This document shows, piece after piece, positions 1 to 7,485 of a stretch of DNA of 14,642 nucleotides. This stretch comes from Candidatus Zixiibacteriota bacterium (GTDB lineage Bacteria > Zixibacteria > MSB-5A5 > JAABVY01): the NCBI GenBank assembly GCA_014730285.1, contig WJIM01000120.1:1-14642 (forward strand). The letters run 5' to 3'. Every line of letters begins with the position of its first letter. Positions within the stretch are counted from its first letter, which is position 1. The notes beneath the pieces were generated by a model. That model saw only the letters and a program-made list of their open reading frames with translations. It was not told where the DNA came from and made no database searches. The translations under genes were made by a program, and so were the position numbers.

Positions 1-139
1 ATGACCTTATCTGTGAAAATCCCTTGCGGCTCAATATCATCGTCATCGCTGCGGTCAACGTCGTCTTGCCATGATCAACATGGCCTATCGTTCCCACATT
101 TACATGCGGCTTCGTTCGCTCAAATTTCTCCTTTGCCAT
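1..139 (-). CDS. tuf: Elongation factor Tu, N-terminal fragment (runs off window)
   Basis: EF-Tu is the GTPase that delivers aminoacyl-tRNA to the ribosomal A site. Only the first 46 codons are present. The protein starts MAKEKFERTKPHVNVGTIGH, the classic EF-Tu N-terminus, and residues 19-26 form the G1/P-loop (GHVDHGKT). The ATG at 139 is preceded by a full AGGAGG at 150-155, 10 nt upstream. It follows fusA with a 100-nt gap, the usual str-operon order (rpsL-rpsG-fusA-tuf). The gap carries a strong promoter (see 183-210), so tuf can be expressed separately from the upstream operon. The rest of the gene lies beyond base 1. The fragment is intact as far as it goes. A second tuf copy ends at the opposite end of the window. 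Confidence 0.97.
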   Translation of the reverse strand, partial: MAKEKFERTKPHVNVGTIGHVDHGKTTLTAAMTMILSRKGFSQIRS

Positions 140-182
140 CAGGCTTAATCCTCCTAAGCTATTTCAAAAAAATTATCTGCCG

Positions 183-210
183 AATATATATATAAATCAC
201 CAAATGTCAA
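183..210 (-). promoter_or_regulatory. Sigma70-type promoter for tuf
   Basis: On the minus strand the fusA-tuf gap contains a perfect -35 box TTGACA (205-210), a 16-bp spacer, and a -10 box TATATT (183-188, 5/6 to consensus) in an AT-rich run. Transcription would begin near 176 and give a leader of about 37 nt that includes the AGGAGG ribosome-binding site at 150-155. It begins 30 nt after the fusA stop. No hairpin terminator is visible between fusA and tuf, only a T-rich stretch after the fusA stop, so readthrough from fusA probably adds to expression. Extra transcription of tuf fits the high EF-Tu demand of cells. The call rests on motif match only. Confidence 0.7.
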
Positions 211-239
211 GATGATAAACTCAGAAATTACCAAAAAAT

Positions 240-2312
240 CTAAAAATTCGCAACATATTTTTTGTATATCTCCTCGGCCGCAAAATCAAACCGCAAAAAC
301 TCCATCGTATAGATCGCCCGCCCCTTCGAAAGGCTGCGCAATTGAGTGGAATATCCGAACATTTCTGACAGCGGAACCTCGGCATCAACAACCTGAGCAT
401 CCGCTCTCGGATTGATTCCGGTAATCTGCCCCCGTCGAGCTTTGAGATCTCCAACAACGTCCCCAAGGTGCTCTTCAGGCACTACAACCTCGACTTTCAT
501 GTGCGGTTCCAAAAGTTTTGGGGTTCCTTTTCTGACGCCGTTTTGAAAGGCCAGCGAACCTGCTATCTTATAAGCAAGCGGATTGGAATCCTCCTCGTGA
601 TAGCTGCCGTCTATCAAAGTCGCTTTAACCCTGATAACCGGATAACCGGCAATCGGCCCGCTCTCCATGGCGCCTTTCAAACCTTCCTCGACATAGGGAA
701 TATATTCTTTGGGAATGGCATTTCCCTTAAGCTCGTTCTTAAATATAAATCTTTCTTCTCCGTCATGCGGCTCGAATTTGCAGACCACATGACCGTACTG
801 CCCCCTGCCTCCCGACTGGCGAATGAATTTGCCCTCGGCTCTTGCCTCGGAAGTAATTGTCTCTTTATATGCCACCTGCGGCTTGCCTACGTTGGCCTCG
901 ATCTTGAATTCGCGCTTCATGCGTTCGATTAAAACTTCGAGATGAAGTTCGCCCATACCGGAGATAATTGTCTGCCCGGTTTCCTCATCGACTTTCACCT
1001 TGAAAGTCGGGTCTTCATCAGCCAGCCGCCCCAGGGAATCTGTGAGTTTATCCAGGTCAGCTTTGGTTTTCGGTTCGATTGCGATATAGATAACCGGTTC
1101 CGGAAACTGCAAAGACTCGAGCTGTATGGGATGCTTCATATCACATAAGGTACTTCCTGTAATCGTATGCCTCAGGCCTACCGCCGCGGCGATATTTCCG
1201 GCCTCTATCACCTTCAGCTCTTCGCGCTTGTTGGCATGCATCTGCAATATCCGCTGAATACGCTCCTTCTTGCCGGAAGCGATATCGAGAATCGTATCGC
1301 CCACCTTCACCTTGCCCGAGTAGACTCTGAAATAGGTCAGCCTGCCCACATACGGATCGGTTGCGATTTTGAAAGCGAGCGCTGCAAACGGATCGTCTAA
1401 TTTTGACGAGCGCGTTTCCTTTTTCTCAGTTTTCGGATTTATGCCTTCTACGGGAGGAAGATCGGAGGGCGCCGGAAAGAAGTCGCAGACGGAATCTATC
1501 AGGCGCTGAACGCCCTTATTCTTGAATGACGATCCGCACATAACAGGCACCACCTTGCTGGCGATTGTGGCATCGCGAAGGACATGCCTGATCTGCTCCT
1601 CCGGCACTTCATCCCCGGATAGAAACTTTTCCATCAGATCATCATCGAAATCCGCCAGATGCTCGAGCATATATTCCCGGCGCGATTTGGCCTCATCCAT
1701 ATACTCATCGGGAATACCAGTCTCGGTGACAGTAGCTCCCAGATCCTGCTCGGAGAATTCATAGCTTCGCATCCCGATCAAATCGATTATTCCCATGAAT
1801 TCCTGGCCCGCGCCCACAGGGAAATTAATCGGGATGGGATTGGCGCCCAGGCGTTCGACCATCATCTTGATCGCGCGGTCGTAATCGGCCCCGATCCTGT
1901 CCATCTTGTTGACATACCCCAGACGAGGAACCTTGTAATAGTCGGCCTGGCGCCAGATAGTCTCCGACTGAGGCTCGACTCCACCCACTGCGCAGAATAT
2001 GCAGACCACACCGTCCAGAATCCGCATGGCCCGCTCGACTTCAATGGTAAAATCGACATGCCCCGGTGTATCGATAATATTTATGCGATGGTCGCGCCAG
2101 AAGACAGTGGTGGCTGCCGACGTTATGGTAATCCCGCGCTCTTTCTCCTGCTCCATCCAATCCATTGTCGTATTGCCGTGGTCGACCTCGCCCATGCGAT
2201 GCGACTTGCCCGAGTAGAACAATATTCTCTCGGTTGTTGTCGTTTTACCGGCATCGATATGAGCGGCCAAACCGATATTCCGTATTTTGCCAATGTCAGT
2301 CTTCATGGGCAT
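240..2312 (-). CDS. fusA: Elongation factor G
   Basis: EF-G is the ribosomal translocase GTPase, also used with RRF in ribosome recycling. At 690 aa it has normal family length. Visible landmarks: P-loop AHIDAGKTT (residues 17-25), switch I ending ERGITITSA, DTPGH (81-85), NKMD (135-138), a G5-like CGSSFKNKG, and the domain IV tip loop DGSYHEED with His572 (E. coli His583). The start chosen is the ATG at 2312 (MPMKTDIG), with GGAG 7 nt upstream. A second ATG at 2306 is possible. Longer in-frame starts (TTG 2375, or an ATG in the hairpin loop) have no ribosome-binding site and would code through a hairpin. Its ribosome-binding site lies inside a terminator-like hairpin (2313-2361), so expression is probably regulated. 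The first gene downstream is tuf; rpsG is 117 nt upstream. Confidence 0.98.
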   Translation of the reverse strand: MPMKTDIGKIRNIGLAAHIDAGKTTTTERILFYSGKSHRMGEVDHGNTTMDWMEQEKERGITITSAATTVFWRDHRINIIDTPGHVDFTIEVERAMRILDGVVCIFCAVGGVEPQSETIWRQADYYKVPRLGYVNKMDRIGADYDRAIKMMVERLGANPIPINFPVGAGQEFMGIIDLIGMRSYEFSEQDLGATVTETGIPDEYMDEAKSRREYMLEHLADFDDDLMEKFLSGDEVPEEQIRHVLRDATIASKVVPVMCGSSFKNKGVQRLIDSVCDFFPAPSDLPPVEGINPKTEKKETRSSKLDDPFAALAFKIATDPYVGRLTYFRVYSGKVKVGDTILDIASGKKERIQRILQMHANKREELKVIEAGNIAAAVGLRHTITGSTLCDMKHPIQLESLQFPEPVIYIAIEPKTKADLDKLTDSLGRLADEDPTFKVKVDEETGQTIISGMGELHLEVLIERMKREFKIEANVGKPQVAYKETITSEARAEGKFIRQSGGRGQYGHVVCKFEPHDGEERFIFKNELKGNAIPKEYIPYVEEGLKGAMESGPIAGYPVIRVKATLIDGSYHEEDSNPLAYKIAGSLAFQNGVRKGTPKLLEPHMKVEVVVPEEHLGDVVGDLKARRGQITGINPRADAQVVDAEVPLSEMFGYSTQLRSLSKGRAIYTMEFLRFDFAAEEIYKKYVANF

Positions 2313-2361
2313 AAAAAAACTCCACTGCATTGCTTTATTGGGTAGAGCAGACAGTGGAGTT
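2313..2361 (-). terminator. Intrinsic-terminator-like hairpin at the fusA start, sequestering its RBS
   Basis: In the transcript, AACTCCACTG (2352-2361) pairs perfectly with CAGTGGAGTT (2318-2327), giving a 10-bp stem. The 24-nt loop contains a further TGCT/AGCA pair (2346-2349 with 2331-2334). A run of seven T (2313-2319) follows the GGAG; its last five lie outside the stem and directly abut the fusA ATG. This is the form of a rho-independent terminator. The 3' arm contains GTGGAG, the fusA Shine-Dalgarno, so the hairpin would also block translation initiation. Complete termination here is unlikely because EF-G is essential, which points to conditional attenuation. The structure is plain in the sequence; the function is inferred. 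Confidence 0.7.
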
Positions 2362-2383
2362 AATCTCCGATTCAATGTCTGCT
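2346..2383 (-). promoter_or_regulatory. Candidate anti-terminator stem of the fusA leader
   Basis: Just upstream of the terminator-like hairpin, the transcript has AGCAGACA (2376-2383), which is perfectly complementary to TGTCTGCT (2346-2353). Inside this 8-bp stem, GGAG (2365-2368) can pair with CTCC (2356-2359) across a 5-nt loop. These pairings use 2352-2353 and 2356-2359, which also form the 5' arm of the terminator stem (2352-2361), so the two folds exclude each other. In the alternative fold the 3' arm, and with it the fusA ribosome-binding site, is released. No ligand or protein partner can be read from sequence. Confidence 0.55.
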
Positions 2384-2429
2384 TATTTCTAAGTGACTTC
2401 CGTCAATCTTTTTCCCTTAAAAATTTTTA

Positions 2430-2900
2430 TTACCATCTAAAATGTGCAAACGCTTTATTAGCTTCGGCCATTCTGTGCGTATCTTCACGCTTCTTAATAG
2501 TCGATCCCTCGTTCTTGGAGGCGTCAATCAACTCGTTGGCAAGCTTATCGGCAAATGTTTTTCCGGAGCGAGCTCTCGTGAAATTGATCATCCAGCGAAT
2601 CGCAAGGGCGTTTCGACGGTCCGACCGAACCTCGATCGGCACCTGATAGGTCGCGCCGCCAACCCTGCGGGATTTTACCTCCACCAGCGGCTTGGCGTTG
2701 TTGAGAGCTTTATGGAAAACATCGATGCCTTTCTGATTTAGCTTCTTCTCAATAATATCCATGGCATCGTAAAAGAGCCCCTCGGCGGTGCTCTTCTTTC
2801 CGCTCCTCATCATACAGTTGATAAACTGCGCGACAATTCTGTCACCGTAGACAGGATCAGGCTGCCTTCCGCGTTTTTCAATCTGTCTTCTTCTCGGCAT
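2430..2900 (-). CDS. rpsG: 30S ribosomal protein S7
   Basis: S7 is a primary 16S rRNA-binding protein that nucleates assembly of the 30S head and lies near the E site. The protein is 156 aa, the common bacterial length, starting MPRRR with the basic N-terminal arm. The family signature around residues 20-30 and the conserved SRRVGGATYQVPIEV segment are present. The ATG at 2900 has AGAGG (2911-2915) 10 nt upstream, and that motif overlaps the TAG stop of rpsL, so translation is probably coupled to S12. In E. coli S7 represses the str operon by binding the rpsL-rpsG junction. Here that junction is only 13 nt, so any S7 feedback site would have to be elsewhere; the structured leader just downstream of this gene is a candidate (inference). 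Confidence 0.98.
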   Translation of the reverse strand: MPRRRQIEKRGRQPDPVYGDRIVAQFINCMMRSGKKSTAEGLFYDAMDIIEKKLNQKGIDVFHKALNNAKPLVEVKSRRVGGATYQVPIEVRSDRRNALAIRWMINFTRARSGKTFADKLANELIDASKNEGSTIKKREDTHRMAEANKAFAHFRW

Positions 2901-2913
2901 ACTTATCTATCCT

Positions 2914-3288
2914 CTATTTCTTTTTCTTCTTGGTACCGTACTTGGAGCGAGCTCTCATACGGTCATCTACACCGGCGGTATCCATCGTACCGCGTATGAT
3001 ATGATAACGCACGCCCGGCAGATCCTTGACACGGCCGCCCCGAATCATCACCATAGAGTGCTCCTGAAGATTGTGCCCCTCGCCCGGGATATAGGCTGTC
3101 ACCTCGATACTATTGGTGAGCCTGACACGCGCCACCTTCCTTAAAGCCGAATTGGGCTTCTTGGGAGTGGAGGTATATACACGGGTACAGACACCTCTCT
3201 TCTGGGGCGAACCCTTCAGCGCCGGGGTGTTTGTCTTCGACAAAACTCTCTTTCGTCCCTTGCGTATTAGCTGACTAATCGTTGGCAA
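2914..3288 (-). CDS. rpsL: 30S ribosomal protein S12 (TTG start)
   Basis: S12 lies at the decoding centre of the 30S subunit and influences accuracy. The protein is 124 aa, the normal bacterial length. It carries the conserved TPKKPNSALRK loop with Lys43 and the RVKDLPGVRYH loop with Lys88, the residues whose changes give streptomycin resistance in E. coli; both are wild type. The C-terminus is a basic Lys run. The start codon is TTG at 3288: the conserved N-terminus MPTISQLIRKG begins there, and the only codon between it and an in-frame TGA (3292-3294) is ATA. GAGGTG (3293-3298) supplies the ribosome-binding site. It follows rpoC after 74 nt and precedes rpsG by 13 nt, with the rpsG ribosome-binding site overlapping its stop codon. 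Confidence 0.97.
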   Translation of the reverse strand: MPTISQLIRKGRKRVLSKTNTPALKGSPQKRGVCTRVYTSTPKKPNSALRKVARVRLTNSIEVTAYIPGEGHNLQEHSMVMIRGGRVKDLPGVRYHIIRGTMDTAGVDDRMRARSKYGTKKKKK

Positions 3289-3292
3289 TATT

Positions 3293-3298
3293 CACCTC
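3293..3298 (-). promoter_or_regulatory. Ribosome-binding site fixing the TTG start of rpsL
   Basis: GAGGTG on the minus strand. Its GAGG core lies 6 nt upstream of the TTG at 3286-3288. No ATG or GTG lies between the in-frame TGA and this TTG, so the site decides the start. Confidence 0.75.
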
Positions 3299-3303
3299 AA
3301 TGA

Positions 3304-3340
3304 CTTATACCTGTTAATATCGACAAATCAAACTGTTCAA
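3304..3340 (-). promoter_or_regulatory. Weak candidate promoter in the rpoC-rpsL gap
   Basis: Two overlapping sigma70-like matches sit in the AT-rich 74-nt gap. One is TTGATT (3326-3331), 16 nt, TATAAG (3304-3309); its start site would fall near the ribosome-binding site and leave almost no leader. The other is TTGAAC (3335-3340), 15 nt, TATTAA (3314-3319), whose spacer is short but whose start site would keep the whole ribosome-binding site. Either could let the str genes be transcribed apart from rpoBC. AT-rich gaps give such matches by chance, so this is only tentative. No terminator hairpin is visible after rpoC. Confidence 0.25.
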
Positions 3341-3362
3341 TATATCTCAAAACCTAAAGCTG

Positions 3363-6300
3363 TCAAGCATTTTCCTCAATGGTTTCGGATTCCTCGGCGG
3401 CCTCTTTTTCGGCCTCCTCTTCCTCCTCCAAACCCTCAACTTCAATATCGAGCTTGCGGTACCGGTCCAGCCCGGTACCCGCCGGTATCAGGTGCCCGAT
3501 GATAACGTTTTCCTTCAAGCCCAACAGGTTATCCTGCTTGCCCAGGATCGCGGCCTCGGTCAGGACCCTGGTGGTCTCCTGGAAGGATGCAGCCGAAATG
3601 AAGCTGTCGGTCGAAAGCGAAGCCTTGGTAATACCGAGAAGCAGGGGCTGGAATGTCGCCGGCTCACCGCCCTCGATAATGACACGGTCGTTCTCGTCCT
3701 TAAAAACATGCTTGTCGACCTGGTCGCCCTCGAGGAAATTGGTGTCGCCCACCGACTCCACACGTACCTTCTGCATCATCTGGCGCACGATTACCTCGAT
3801 GTGCTTATCGTTAATTTTCACACCCTGCAGACGGTAGACCTCCTGGATTTCGTTCACCAGGTACTCCTGCACCGCATTGGCGCCCTTAATCGCGAGAATG
3901 TCATGTGGATCGATAGCGCCCTCACAGAGACGCTCACCGGCACGCACGCGATCGCCGCCGTGCACATGAATGTGCTTGCCGTGCGGGATCAGGTATTCCT
4001 TCTCCTCGCCGGCCTCATCGCGTACGAAAATCTGACGGTTGCCGCGGATGATCTTGCCGATCTCCACATAGCCGTCAATCTCGGTAACCACTGCTGGATC
4101 ACGTGGATGGCGCGCCTCGAACAGCTCGGCTACACGCGGCAGGCCTCCCGTAATATCGCGGGTTTTGGAAATATCCCGCGGGATATTTACGAGCTGAGCG
4201 CCGGGCTTGACATTATCGCCTTCCCTGACCAGAAGATGCGAGCCGGTCGGAATCGAATATGTAGCCTTGGTCTTACCGGCCGGAGTCTTAATCTGTATGG
4301 CTGGCAGGAGGCTCTTGTCGCGCTGCTCGATAATCACCATCTGACGCAGGCCGGTAATCTCATCCAGCTCCTCACGAACCGAAACACCTTCGATAATATC
4401 TTTGAAGGCCACCTTGCCGCCGACTTCTGTCAGGATTGTATTTGTGTAGGGATCCCATTCAAAAATGGTCTCGCCCTTCTCAATCTTAGCGCCATCTTTA
4501 ATATTCAAAACAGCGGCATAGGGCACGCTGAATCTAGCGCGCACATTGCCCTTGTCATCCTGCACATGGATTTCGCTGTCACGGTTGGTGGTTGCCTGTC
4601 TGCCATCTTCGATCTCGATCGACTTGACTTCCTTGAAGACGACCTTACCGGCATACTTGGTTGTCACTTTGGAACTCTCGGCAATTCGTCCGGCAATACC
4701 GCCGATATGGAATGTCCTCAGAGTAAGCTGTGTACCCGGTTCACCGATTGACTGGGCCGCGATAACGCCTACCGCCTCTCCCAGATCAACCATCTGAGCA
4801 GTACCCAGATTTCGGCCGTAACACTTGGCACATACACCGCGCCTGGTCTCGCATGTCAGCACCGATCTGATTCTGACCTGATCGATGCCCGAGTCTTCGA
4901 TTCTATGCGCCGCCTCTTCACGAATTTCCTCGCCGTACTCGACCATAACATCGCCCGTGATCGGATCGACAATCTCATCCAGAGAAACGCGTCCCAGAAT
5001 ACGATCGCTCAGGGACTCGATAACTTCCTCGCCCTCCTTCAAGGCCTGAATATCGATACCGAGAATTGTACCGCAGTCATTTTCCGTGATGATGACATCC
5101 TGTGCCACATCAACCAGACGGCGCGTAAGATAACCGGCATCTGCTGTTTTAAGAGCCGTATCGGCCAGACCCTTACGAGCGCCGTGGGTGGATATAAAGT
5201 ATTCCATCACATTCAGACCCTCGCGGAAATTCGAGATAATCGGAGATTCGATAATCTCACCGATCTGACCGGTAATCTTCTTCTGAGGCTTGGCCATCAG
5301 ACCGCGCATACCGGCCAACTGCTTCACCTGGTCCTTTGATGAACGCGCACCGGAGTCCGCCATCATAAAGACAGGATTGAAGCCGTGCTCAAGTTCCGAC
5401 AGCTGTTTGAAGAGCGCATCGGAGACATCATTGGTTACCTGAGTCCAGGTATCTATAACCTTATTGTATCTTTCACCATTGGTGATGAGGCCTTTTTCGT
5501 ACTGCCTCGTAATTTTCTTGATTTCCTTATAAGCATTCGCTATCAACTGCTCTTTTTTCTCGGGTATTACAAGATCATCGATTCCGATAGTTGCGCCGGA
5601 AATCGTGGCGTATTCGAATCCGAGGTTCTTGAGTCTGTCCAGAAATTCCGAGGTATAATCATTACCGTATTCCATGAATACCTGAAGTACCAGATCAGCC
5701 AGATTGCCCTTGTCGGCAACCTTGTTGAAGAATTGAATCTTATCCGGAATAATCTCGGAGAAGATCACCCGTCCTCCGGTTGTCTCGACAAGCTCACCGT
5801 CCATCCTGACCTTGATGGGAGCATGAATATCGATATGCTTACAGCCTACAGCCATCAGGACCTCATCGGTGGAATGATAAATCTTACCATCACCCTTAGC
5901 GCCGGGCCTTGGCTTGGTCAAATAGTGACAACCCAGAACCATATCCTGTGAGGGAGTCGCTACCGGCTTTCCGGACTGCGGCAGAAGCAGGTTGTTCGTG
6001 GATAGCATCAGAAGCCTTGCCTCAAGCTGAGCCTCAAATGACAGGGGCACATGCACCGACATCGAGTCGCCGTCAAAGTCGGCGTTGAATGCCGCGCATA
6101 CCAGCGGATGGAGCTTGATCGCCTTGCCCTCAACCAGAACCGGGTAGAAGGCCTGGATGCCCATACGGTGCAGAGTAGGAGCACGGTTGAGCATGACCGG
6201 ATGATCCGAGATTATCTCTTCCAGAATATCCCAAACCTCGGGGCGCTCCCTTTCCACCAGTTTCTTAGCGGATTTTACAGTCTGCACATAGCCCTTTTCC

Positions 6301-7448
6301 TCGAGCTTCATTATGATAAAGGGCTTGAACAGCTCCAATGCCATATTCTTGGGAAGACCGCACTGATTCAGTTTCAGCTCCGGACCGACCACGATTACCG
6401 AACGGCCGGAATAGTCGACACGTTTTCCCAGCAGGTTCTGACGGAATCTTCCCTGCTTGCCCTTCAGAAGATCGGAGAGTGATTTCAGGGGGCGTTTCGA
6501 ATCTCCCCTGACCGAATGTGTTCTTCTGCCGTTATCGAAGAGGGCGTCGACGGACTCCTGCAGCATTCTCTTTTCGTTACGGAGAATGACCTCGGGAGCT
6601 CTGATATCTATAAGCTTTTTAAGACGGTTGTTGCGATTGATCACTCTGCGGTATAGATCATTCAAATCGGAGGTTGCGAATCTTCCGCCTTCCAGTGGAA
6701 CAAGCGGCCTCAGGTCGGGCGGAAGTACGGGTATAACGTCAAGAATCATCCATTCCGGACGATTGTTGGACTGCCTGAAGGCCTCGACCACTCTCAGCCT
6801 TTTGAGCATATCTTTTTTGCGCTGAGCGGAGGTCTCTATCTTGACCTGAGCTCTGAGCTGAATCGATAAATCTTCGATATCGATTTTGGACAGACAGTCG
6901 CGGATCGCCTCCGCGCCCATGCGCGCATCGAATTCCTTCTCGGATTCCATCAGGTCCCGATATTCCTCTTCGGAGATTATATCTCTCTCCTTAAAGGGGG
7001 TATTCCCGGGATCGACCATGATATAGGATTCGTAATAAAGTATTTTCTCAAGATTCCGGGGCGACATATCCAGAAGGTTTCCGATCCTGGAAGGTATTGA
7101 TTTGAAATACCAGATATGGGAAACCGGCACCGCCAGTTTGATATGTCCCATTCTCTCGCGGCGCACTTTGGAATGAGTTACTTCCACACCGCATCTGTCG
7201 CACACGATGCCCCGGAAACGAACGCGCTTGTATTTACCGCATGCGCATTCAAAATCCTTTACAGGCCCGAAGATTCTTTCACAGAACAAACCGTCACGTT
7301 CCGGCTTGAACGACCTGTAATTAATTGTTTCCGGCTTGGTCACCTCACCGAACGACCACGACATGATGGTCTCGGGTGAAGCGAGCTGAATTCTGATTTC
7401 GGAAAAATCAGAAGGTCTTTTTGTTTGCCTGCCGAAAAGATCTACCAC
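3363..7448 (-). CDS. rpoC: DNA-directed RNA polymerase subunit beta'
   Basis: Beta' carries the catalytic Mg site and, with beta, forms the DNA channel. The protein is 1361 aa, close to E. coli (1407). In order: N-terminal zinc site Cys68, 70, 83, 86; the catalytic NADFDGD with Asp457, 459, 461; the bridge-helix segment around GARKGLADTALKTADAGYLT; second zinc site Cys792, 866, 873, 876 (same spacing as E. coli 814/888/895/898); trigger loop TLRTFHIGG to about 917; an insertion of about 180 residues (about 918-1097), matching the position and size of SI3; then the trigger-helix return DITGGLPRVAELFEAR from 1098; and an acidic Glu-rich tail from about 1340. The GTG start at 7448 has GGAGG (7456-7460) 7 nt upstream. 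One oddity: Ser462 and Ser464 replace the Gln and Ala normally found after the Asp triad. It follows rpoB by 37 nt. Confidence 0.99.
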   Translation of the reverse strand: MVDLFGRQTKRPSDFSEIRIQLASPETIMSWSFGEVTKPETINYRSFKPERDGLFCERIFGPVKDFECACGKYKRVRFRGIVCDRCGVEVTHSKVRRERMGHIKLAVPVSHIWYFKSIPSRIGNLLDMSPRNLEKILYYESYIMVDPGNTPFKERDIISEEEYRDLMESEKEFDARMGAEAIRDCLSKIDIEDLSIQLRAQVKIETSAQRKKDMLKRLRVVEAFRQSNNRPEWMILDVIPVLPPDLRPLVPLEGGRFATSDLNDLYRRVINRNNRLKKLIDIRAPEVILRNEKRMLQESVDALFDNGRRTHSVRGDSKRPLKSLSDLLKGKQGRFRQNLLGKRVDYSGRSVIVVGPELKLNQCGLPKNMALELFKPFIIMKLEEKGYVQTVKSAKKLVERERPEVWDILEEIISDHPVMLNRAPTLHRMGIQAFYPVLVEGKAIKLHPLVCAAFNADFDGDSMSVHVPLSFEAQLEARLLMLSTNNLLLPQSGKPVATPSQDMVLGCHYLTKPRPGAKGDGKIYHSTDEVLMAVGCKHIDIHAPIKVRMDGELVETTGGRVIFSEIIPDKIQFFNKVADKGNLADLVLQVFMEYGNDYTSEFLDRLKNLGFEYATISGATIGIDDLVIPEKKEQLIANAYKEIKKITRQYEKGLITNGERYNKVIDTWTQVTNDVSDALFKQLSELEHGFNPVFMMADSGARSSKDQVKQLAGMRGLMAKPQKKITGQIGEIIESPIISNFREGLNVMEYFISTHGARKGLADTALKTADAGYLTRRLVDVAQDVIITENDCGTILGIDIQALKEGEEVIESLSDRILGRVSLDEIVDPITGDVMVEYGEEIREEAAHRIEDSGIDQVRIRSVLTCETRRGVCAKCYGRNLGTAQMVDLGEAVGVIAAQSIGEPGTQLTLRTFHIGGIAGRIAESSKVTTKYAGKVVFKEVKSIEIEDGRQATTNRDSEIHVQDDKGNVRARFSVPYAAVLNIKDGAKIEKGETIFEWDPYTNTILTEVGGKVAFKDIIEGVSVREELDEITGLRQMVIIEQRDKSLLPAIQIKTPAGKTKATYSIPTGSHLLVREGDNVKPGAQLVNIPRDISKTRDITGGLPRVAELFEARHPRDPAVVTEIDGYVEIGKIIRGNRQIFVRDEAGEEKEYLIPHGKHIHVHGGDRVRAGERLCEGAIDPHDILAIKGANAVQEYLVNEIQEVYRLQGVKINDKHIEVIVRQMMQKVRVESVGDTNFLEGDQVDKHVFKDENDRVIIEGGEPATFQPLLLGITKASLSTDSFISAASFQETTRVLTEAAILGKQDNLLGLKENVIIGHLIPAGTGLDRYRKLDIEVEGLEEEEEAEKEAAEESETIEENA

Positions 7449-7485
7449 AACAATCCCTCCTAAAGCTGGGATTTACATAAATATA

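Noticed and set aside
211..242. T-rich stretch after the fusA stop as a terminator
   Set aside because: No stem precedes the T run, so it does not qualify as an intrinsic terminator.
2313..2375. N-terminal extension of EF-G from TTG 2375 or an ATG in the hairpin loop
   Set aside because: No ribosome-binding site precedes either, the extension does not resemble EF-G, and the stretch is better explained as a paired RNA structure.
2384..2429. TTGACG match and a five-codon TTG frame in the rpsG-fusA gap as promoter or leader peptide
   Set aside because: No acceptable -10 box lies 15-19 nt from TTGACG, and the five-codon frame has only a partial ribosome-binding site.
3492..4751. 419-codon open frame on the plus strand, antisense to rpoC
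   Set aside because: It lies wholly inside rpoC, which is unmistakable. It has no recognisable domain, and long antisense frames arise from codon bias in highly expressed genes.
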